Positions 5,762-9,431 of a DNA stretch of 9,431 nt are shown here, piece by piece. The notes under the pieces are model-generated. The model was not told the origin of the DNA and made no database searches. It saw only the letters and a program-made list of their open reading frames with translations. The stretch is from Actinomycetes bacterium (GTDB taxonomy: Bacteria > Actinomycetota > Actinomycetes > Propionibacteriales > Propionibacteriaceae), in contig JAJYQH010000279.1 in the NCBI GenBank assembly GCA_021794705.1, positions 1 to 9,431 of the forward strand. Direction: 5' to 3'. Each line of letters begins with the position of its first letter. Within the stretch, counting starts at the first letter, position 1. The position numbers and the translations under genes were made by a program.

Positions 5762-6271
5762 TGACGACGCTGAGGCCGACTTGGGCGGCAGGCACACGGT
5801 GCCGCCGGGGACGTTGATCTGGCGGCTGGCCTTCGGGTTGAAGCCGCTGAAGTTGTCGCCGACGAGCACGTCGACGGTGCCGTCGGTGCGCTTGTCGCCG
5901 GTCGCCTTGGCGCCCTTGAGGAACCCGAGCACGAGCTTCACCTCGGGCGCGTCCTTGGTGGCGCCGACGACGACGGTGGACGTGACCACGCTGCTGGTGT
6001 TGCCGGTGTCGATGACCTTGAACCCGGCGCTGGTCAGCTGCGCCGCGACCCGTCCGGCGAGGCCGACGGTGGTGCCGCCGTTGAGCACCCGCACGCTGAC
6101 CTGTGAGGTGGTGAGGTGCTTGCCGACGGACTGGGTGACGCAGGGCGCGGGGGTGCTGCCCGGCAGCGGAGCCATGACATTGCGGTAGCCCCACCAGGCG
6201 CCGTAGACGAGGAAGCCGAGGAGCACGAGCAGGGTGATGGGGGTACCGAACAGCCGCAGGTAGCGCCGCAC
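5732..6271 (-). CDS. Membrane-anchored LytR_C-domain protein
   Basis: A 179-residue protein with a short basic N-terminus (MRRYLRLF), one transmembrane helix at about 10-30 and an extracytoplasmic LytR_C domain at about 58-140 (VSVRVLNGGTTVGLAGRVAAQL...VDVLVGDNFSGF). A Ser/Ala/Lys-rich tail ends it. Such stand-alone LytR_C proteins in actinobacteria are linked to cell-envelope integrity (mycobacterial Cei is one example); the molecular role is not established. Two cysteines, C44 and C160, flank the domain and could form a disulfide outside the membrane (inference). The start is the GTG at 6271, preceded by an AAGGAAGGGGG ribosome-binding stretch. It lies 67 bp downstream of the 97-residue gene on the same strand, probably one operon; a small hairpin without a T run (6312-6328) sits in the gap. 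Confidence 0.88.
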   Translation of the reverse strand: MRRYLRLFGTPITLLVLLGFLVYGAWWGYRNVMAPLPGSTPAPCVTQSVGKHLTTSQVSVRVLNGGTTVGLAGRVAAQLTSAGFKVIDTGNTSSVVTSTVVVGATKDAPEVKLVLGFLKGAKATGDKRTDGTVDVLVGDNFSGFNPKASRQINVPGGTVCLPPKSASASSSAKPSGTKS

Positions 6272-6338
6272 GGGTGACCCCCTTCCTTCGGGACTGCGGC
6301 TGCCGCCGCTCGACCCGGCTCCCGGGTCATCGGTGAGG

Positions 6339-6632
6339 TTACCTGAGTTCGAGCACCCGGGCGTGCATGGTCTGGCGCTGTTGCAGCGCAGCCCTCAAGG
6401 CGCGGTGGAGACCGTCCTCGAGATACAGCTCGCCGCGATAGCTCACCACGTGGGCGAAAAGGTCGCCGTAGAACGTGGAGTCGTCCTCGAGAAGCGCGTC
6501 GAGGTCGAGGGTGCGCTTGGTGGTGACGAGGTCGCTCAACCGCACCTGCTGAGGTGCGATCGCGGCCCACTGCTTCTGCACATAACCGTGATCGGGGTAG
6601 GGGCGGGAGTCACCGACGCGCTTGAAGATCAC
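6339..6632 (-). CDS. Conserved small protein, VapB-annotated family with ParB-like motif
   Basis: A 97-residue cytoplasmic protein. It has the actinobacterial family pattern IFKRVGDSRPYPDHG at the N-terminus, then VRLSDLVTTKRTLDLDALL, DSTFYGDLFAHVV and YLEDGLHRALRAALQQ at about 70-85. Homologues are commonly labelled 'type II toxin-antitoxin VapB family antitoxin'. No PIN-domain toxin gene lies beside it, and the YLEDGLHRALRA segment with a preceding 'V.L.DL' strand looks more like the ParB/sulfiredoxin-type fold, so I would not call it an antitoxin. The GTG start at 6632 has no Shine-Dalgarno but a good -10 (TAGAAT) exactly 6 nt upstream, pointing to a leaderless mRNA. It is divergent from the HerA-like gene and upstream of the LytR_C gene in the same direction. 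Confidence 0.85.
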   Translation of the reverse strand: MIFKRVGDSRPYPDHGYVQKQWAAIAPQQVRLSDLVTTKRTLDLDALLEDDSTFYGDLFAHVVSYRGELYLEDGLHRALRAALQQRQTMHARVLELR

Positions 6633-6715
6633 ACGCGAATTCTAGCCGGGCGATTCGGTGGCCCTCGGTTGCCGATCCCTGTGTGGCGTCCCGGGCCGCG
6701 GCTATTGTGTGGCGC
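6633..6715. promoter_or_regulatory. Divergent pair of leaderless-type promoters
   Basis: On the minus strand TAGAAT (6639-6644) is 6 nt before the GTG at 6632. On the plus strand TATTGT (6703-6708) is 7 nt before the ATG at 6716. Both match the TAnnnT core of actinobacterial -10 elements and both genes lack a Shine-Dalgarno. No good -35 box is visible for either. The 83-bp gap thus seems to hold two outward-facing promoters with transcripts starting at or near the start codons. Confidence 0.55.
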
Positions 6716-8269
6716 ATGAGCCCCGCCGACAGTGTTGTCGCCGAAATCACGACCGGATACACCTTTCCCGAGCAGGCGATCGACCTCGGCGTGCTGGTCG
6801 TCGACCAGCAGCCGGTGCCCTCGGCCGTGGTCCGCATCCCGCTGTCGATGCTCAACCGGCACGGGCTGGTCGCGGGCGCCACGGGAACCGGCAAGACGAA
6901 GACGCTGCAGCTGATGGCCGAGCAGATCGCGGCCGCGGGTGTCCCGGTGTTCGCCGCCGACATCAAGGGTGACCTGTCAGGTCTCGCCTCTCCAGGCACC
7001 CCGAGCCCCAAGCTCCTCGACCGCACCCAACGGATCGGGCAGACGTGGACGCCGACGGGCAACCCGGCCGAGTTCTACTCCCTCGGGGGTGAGGGGATCG
7101 GCGTCCCCCTGCGGGCCACGATGACGTCGTTCGGGCCGGTGCTGCTCAGCAAGGTGCTCGGCCTCACCGAGGTGCAGGAATCCTCGCTCGGCCTCGTGTT
7201 CCACTACGCCGACGTCAACGGACTGCCGCTGCTCGATCTCAAGGACCTCCAGGCGGTGCTGGCCCATCTCACGTCCGACGAGGGCAAGGCCGAGCTCAAG
7301 AACCTCGGGGGCCTGTCGCCCGCGACGGTCGGCGTCATCCAGCGCGAACTGATCACCTTCGCCGACCAGGGTGCCGACGTGTTCTTCGGCGAGCCCGAGT
7401 TCGACACCGCAGACCTGCTGCGGGTCGACCCGTCGGGTCACGGCGTCATCTCGCTGCTCGAACTCCCGAACCTCGTCGATCGCCCCGCGCTGTTCTCCAC
7501 CTTCCTCATGTGGCTGCTGGCCGACCTGTTCCACGACCTGCCCGAGGTCGGCGACCTCGACAAGCCGAAGCTCGTGTTCTTCTTCGACGAGGCGCACCTG
7601 CTGTTCAACGACGCGAGCAAGGCGTTCCTCGACGCGATCGCCCAGACCGTGCGCCTGATCCGCTCGAAGGGGGTCGGTGTCTTCTTCGTCACCCAGACGC
7701 CCACCGACGTTCCCGACGACGTGCTCGCCCAGCTCGGGTCGCGGGTGCAGCACCAGCTCCGCGCGCACACGCCCAACGACGCCAAGGCCCTCAAACAGAC
7801 CGTGCAGACCTTCCCGACGTCGAGCTACGACCTCGGCGAGGTGCTGCAGGGCCTGGGCATCGGTGAGGCGATCGTCACGGTCATGGACCCCGACGGCGCC
7901 CCCACCCCGGTCGCGTGGACGCGGATGCGCGCACCCCAGTCGCTCATGGCCCCCACTCCTGAGGAGACGCTGCGGGCGAGCGTCGCGGCGTCCCCCATGC
8001 AGGCGAAGTACGGCGCGGCCATCGACCGCGAGTCGGCGCAGGAGATCCTCGCGAAGAAGCTCGAGGCAGGGGCGGCCGCCGCCGAGGCCGAGCAACGGGC
8101 CCGCGGAGCCGAGGAGCAGCCGGCAGCACCGGCCGAGCCGGCCCCCGCCTCGCGCTCTGGCAGGTCGGTGATCGAGCAGGTCGTCACCTCTCCGGCGTTC
8201 AAGCAGTTCGCCCGCTCCGCCGGGCGCGAGATCGTCCGCTCGTTGTTCGGCACCGCCCGGAGGCGGTGA
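6716..8269 (+). CDS. HerA-like DUF853 ATPase (helicase HerA C-terminal family)
   Basis: A 517-residue P-loop ATPase of the HerA/FtsK superfamily. Walker A GATGTGKT is at 54-61, Walker B VFFFDEAH at about 288-294 (D291, E292), and the sensor-type VTQTPTDVPDDVLAQLGSRVQ at about 325-345 is highly typical of the DUF853 group (E. coli YjgR-like). The physiological role is not established; a DNA-translocase activity is inferred only from the superfamily. Residues about 440-480 are Ala/Glu-rich, possibly a coiled coil or flexible linker, before a conserved C-terminal helix with FGTARRR. I chose the ATG at 6716: it begins MSPADSVVAEI, which suits the family, and TATTGT sits 7 nt upstream. An in-frame GTG at 6683 would add an unlikely Ala/Arg tail. 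The TGA lies within a few bases of the next gene's start, so the two are probably co-transcribed. Confidence 0.93.
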   Translation: MSPADSVVAEITTGYTFPEQAIDLGVLVVDQQPVPSAVVRIPLSMLNRHGLVAGATGTGKTKTLQLMAEQIAAAGVPVFAADIKGDLSGLASPGTPSPKLLDRTQRIGQTWTPTGNPAEFYSLGGEGIGVPLRATMTSFGPVLLSKVLGLTEVQESSLGLVFHYADVNGLPLLDLKDLQAVLAHLTSDEGKAELKNLGGLSPATVGVIQRELITFADQGADVFFGEPEFDTADLLRVDPSGHGVISLLELPNLVDRPALFSTFLMWLLADLFHDLPEVGDLDKPKLVFFFDEAHLLFNDASKAFLDAIAQTVRLIRSKGVGVFFVTQTPTDVPDDVLAQLGSRVQHQLRAHTPNDAKALKQTVQTFPTSSYDLGEVLQGLGIGEAIVTVMDPDGAPTPVAWTRMRAPQSLMAPTPEETLRASVAASPMQAKYGAAIDRESAQEILAKKLEAGAAAAEAEQRARGAEEQPAAPAEPAPASRSGRSVIEQVVTSPAFKQFARSAGREIVRSLFGTARRR

Positions 8270-8271
8270 GC

Positions 8272-8841
8272 GTGCCGCACCGGCTGTTCGCCGCGCTGCT
8301 GCCGCCCCGCACCGTGCTCGACGAGCTGGCCGGCTTCCTCGAGCCCCGGTGGGACGCCGACACGCCGTGGCGGTGGACCCGTCCCGAGAGCTGGCACATC
8401 ACCCTCGCGTTCCTCGCGTCGGTGCCCGACAGCCGGATCGATCCGCTCGTCGAGAGCCTCGCCGAGGTGTGGGGACGCCGGCTGCCCCTGCTCGTGGGTG
8501 GTGGCGTCGCCTTCCCCGACGCGCTCCGTGCCCGCGTCCTCGGCTTGGGGGTGGGGCCGGACGACGAGCCCGTCGCCCGGCTGGCCGGGGCGGTGCGCAG
8601 GGCGTGCAACCGGGCAGGCGTCGAGGCGGACGGTGCCCGCTTCCACGCGCACCTCACGGTCGCGCGGGCGTCCAAGCCGCAGCCGGCCCCCCGGTGGATG
8701 GACCTGTTCGACACTTTCGAGTCCACCGCGTGGACCGCGGAGGAGTTCGCGCTGATCGAGTCGCACCTGGGGGAGGGTCCGCGCGGCACCCCGCGCTACG
8801 AGGTCGTCGAGACCTTCCTGCTGCAGGGCGCCCGTCTCTGA
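8272..8841 (+). CDS. thpR: RNA 2',3'-cyclic phosphodiesterase (2'-5' RNA ligase family)
   Basis: A 2H-phosphoesterase of about 189 residues that hydrolyses 2',3'-cyclic phosphate RNA ends and, in reverse, can join 2'-5' ends. Both catalytic HxT motifs are visible: HITL (in WHITLAFL, near residue 42) and HLTV (in FHAHLTVAR, near 127). The N-terminal HRLFAALLPP and the late FALIESHLG are also family-typical. Two GTG starts are possible, at 8266 (a 4-bp GTGA overlap with the upstream stop) and 8272. GGAGG at 8259-8263 is 2 nt from the first and 8 nt from the second, so I prefer 8272. Either start leaves the fold unchanged. Probably translationally coupled to the HerA-like gene; a functional link between them is not known. 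Confidence 0.92.
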   Translation: MPHRLFAALLPPRTVLDELAGFLEPRWDADTPWRWTRPESWHITLAFLASVPDSRIDPLVESLAEVWGRRLPLLVGGGVAFPDALRARVLGLGVGPDDEPVARLAGAVRRACNRAGVEADGARFHAHLTVARASKPQPAPRWMDLFDTFESTAWTAEEFALIESHLGEGPRGTPRYEVVETFLLQGARL

Positions 8842-8868
8842 CGTCTGGAGCGTGATCGAGGGGCGCCG

Positions 8869-8949
8869 CATCCTGCGAAATGCGCAAAGGCTGCCATACA
8901 CCTGCCTCCTGGGCTGGTGAGTGGCGTGGAGCGTGAATTTCGCAGGATG
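8869..8949. repeat. 81-nt intergenic palindrome
   Basis: The outer arms CATCCTGCGAAAT (8869-8881) and ATTTCGCAGGATG (8937-8949) are perfect 13-bp reverse complements. Inside, GCCATACACCTGCC (8893-8906) pairs with GGCTGGTGAGTGGC (8912-8925) at 11 of 14 positions around a short loop. The whole can fold as one long imperfect hairpin. There is no T run on either strand, so a simple terminator is unlikely. It resembles a dispersed intergenic repeat or miniature mobile element, which one window cannot prove. Confidence 0.6.
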
Positions 8950-9011
8950 TGGGCAGGGGACGCCGCTCGCCGGCTCCGCCCGTTCTCGCGTCCATGCGCG
9001 AGGATGGGGGC

Positions 9012-9431
9012 ATGCAGCCCATTCCCTGGTCGTCCGGACACTGGACGACGCCGCCGGTGGCCGTCAGCGAGCAGGACGACCACCTCCTCGTCACCTGCGC
9101 CGAGGGCAGCGATGCGTGGCGGGTGACGAGTTACGGCTTCGTCCACGACACCGAGCACGCCCTGCTCGTGCCGTTCGCCGATCACTCGGCCGTCGAGGTC
9201 TCCTTCGAGGTCGAACTCAGCGAGCAGTTCGACCAGGCCGGCGTGTTCGTCCGCGGAGGTGACGAGCGGTGGATCAAGGCGGGCATCGAATTCGCCGACG
9301 GCTTCCCCCAGCTGGGCGCCGTGGTGACCGACCGCTGGTCCGACTGGTCGGTGGCACCCGTGCCCGACTGGGCGGGACACCGGGCGACGATCCGGGCCTC
9401 CCGATCGGGCGACGCTCTCACCGTTCGCGCC
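9012..9431 (+). CDS. DUF1349-family protein, N-terminal part only
   Basis: The frame opens with the ATG at 9012 and runs off the right edge, giving 140 visible residues without a stop. The pattern WSSGHWTTPP, TCAEGSDAWRVTSYGFVHD, FEVELSEQFDQAGVFVRGGDERWIKAGIEFADGFPQLGAVVTD and SDWSV is typical of DUF1349, a concanavalin-like beta-sandwich family whose members are about 180-200 residues; the biochemical role is unknown, and some members carry the misleading name 'regulation of enolase'. There is no signal peptide, so it is probably cytoplasmic. AGGA lies 7 nt before the ATG as a plausible ribosome-binding site. It stands apart from the upstream gene by 170 bp containing the palindrome and is likely transcribed separately. 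Confidence 0.88.
   Translation, partial: MQPIPWSSGHWTTPPVAVSEQDDHLLVTCAEGSDAWRVTSYGFVHDTEHALLVPFADHSAVEVSFEVELSEQFDQAGVFVRGGDERWIKAGIEFADGFPQLGAVVTDRWSDWSVAPVPDWAGHRATIRASRSGDALTVRA

Noticed and set aside
4081..5817. 578-residue plus-strand frame overlapping the antiporter
   Set aside because: Arg/Ala/Gly/Pro-rich in the second half and without domains; the antiporter frame in the same DNA has all family motifs.
6312..6328. Possible terminator between the 97-residue gene and the LytR_C gene
   Set aside because: The 6-bp stem GACCCG/CGGGTC has no T run on either strand, so it is too weak to call.
6977..8095. 372-residue frame antisense to the HerA-like gene
   Set aside because: Shadow frame rich in Leu/Glu/Arg/Gly with no recognisable motif; the sense strand carries the Walker motifs.
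7825..8901. 358-residue minus-strand frame across thpR
   Set aside because: No family match and composition of a shadow frame; both HxT motifs are on the plus strand.

Overview
The window is very GC-rich, uses GTG starts freely and is packed with short-spaced genes. It carries a TadA-associated acidic protein of a family I know only from actinobacteria, so this is almost certainly an actinomycete chromosome. Gene style and content would suit the Propionibacteriales, but that rank is a guess. No plasmid or phage genes are visible.

Layout, left to right: the tail of an unidentified gene (1-300) meets upp, uracil phosphoribosyltransferase, on the minus strand (308-949). A divergent gap leads to a two-gene plus-strand unit: the TadA-associated acidic protein (1123-1833) and tadA, the tRNA adenosine deaminase (1842-2297). 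An intact tRNA-Ser(CGA) gene with encoded CCA follows (2360-2447).

One base after the CCA begins an apparently intact IS481-family insertion sequence (about 2449-3743) with one full-length DDE transposase on the minus strand. The last 12 bases of the tRNA body recur twice in tandem just beyond the far end of the IS. They are followed by a second, solitary copy of the IS left end with its hairpin (3771-3850). This looks like repeated IS insertion at a tRNA 3' end that left the tRNA intact. The IS left end also provides the only visible terminator for the tRNA, and the same hairpin encodes the transposase C-terminus.

From 3851 to 4195 there is no convincing gene, but there are several inverted repeats. 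Then come a CPA1-type cation/proton antiporter with a C-terminal RCK_C domain (4196-5761), overlapping tail-to-tail by 30 bp with a membrane-anchored LytR_C-domain protein (5732-6271, minus), and a 97-residue conserved protein often labelled VapB-like but with a ParB-like signature (6339-6632, minus). Divergent from it is a HerA-like DUF853 ATPase (6716-8269), followed at once by a ThpR-type RNA 2',3'-cyclic phosphodiesterase (to 8841). An 81-nt intergenic palindrome (8869-8949) precedes the start of a DUF1349 protein that runs off the window (9012-9431).

Functionally the window is mostly housekeeping: pyrimidine salvage, tRNA wobble editing, a serine tRNA, ion homeostasis, cell-envelope maintenance and RNA-end processing. 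The accessory material is concentrated at 2449-4195. Several genes (upp, the 97-residue gene, the HerA-like gene) have a -10-like hexamer 6-7 nt before the start codon and no clear Shine-Dalgarno sequence, the arrangement expected for leaderless transcripts.
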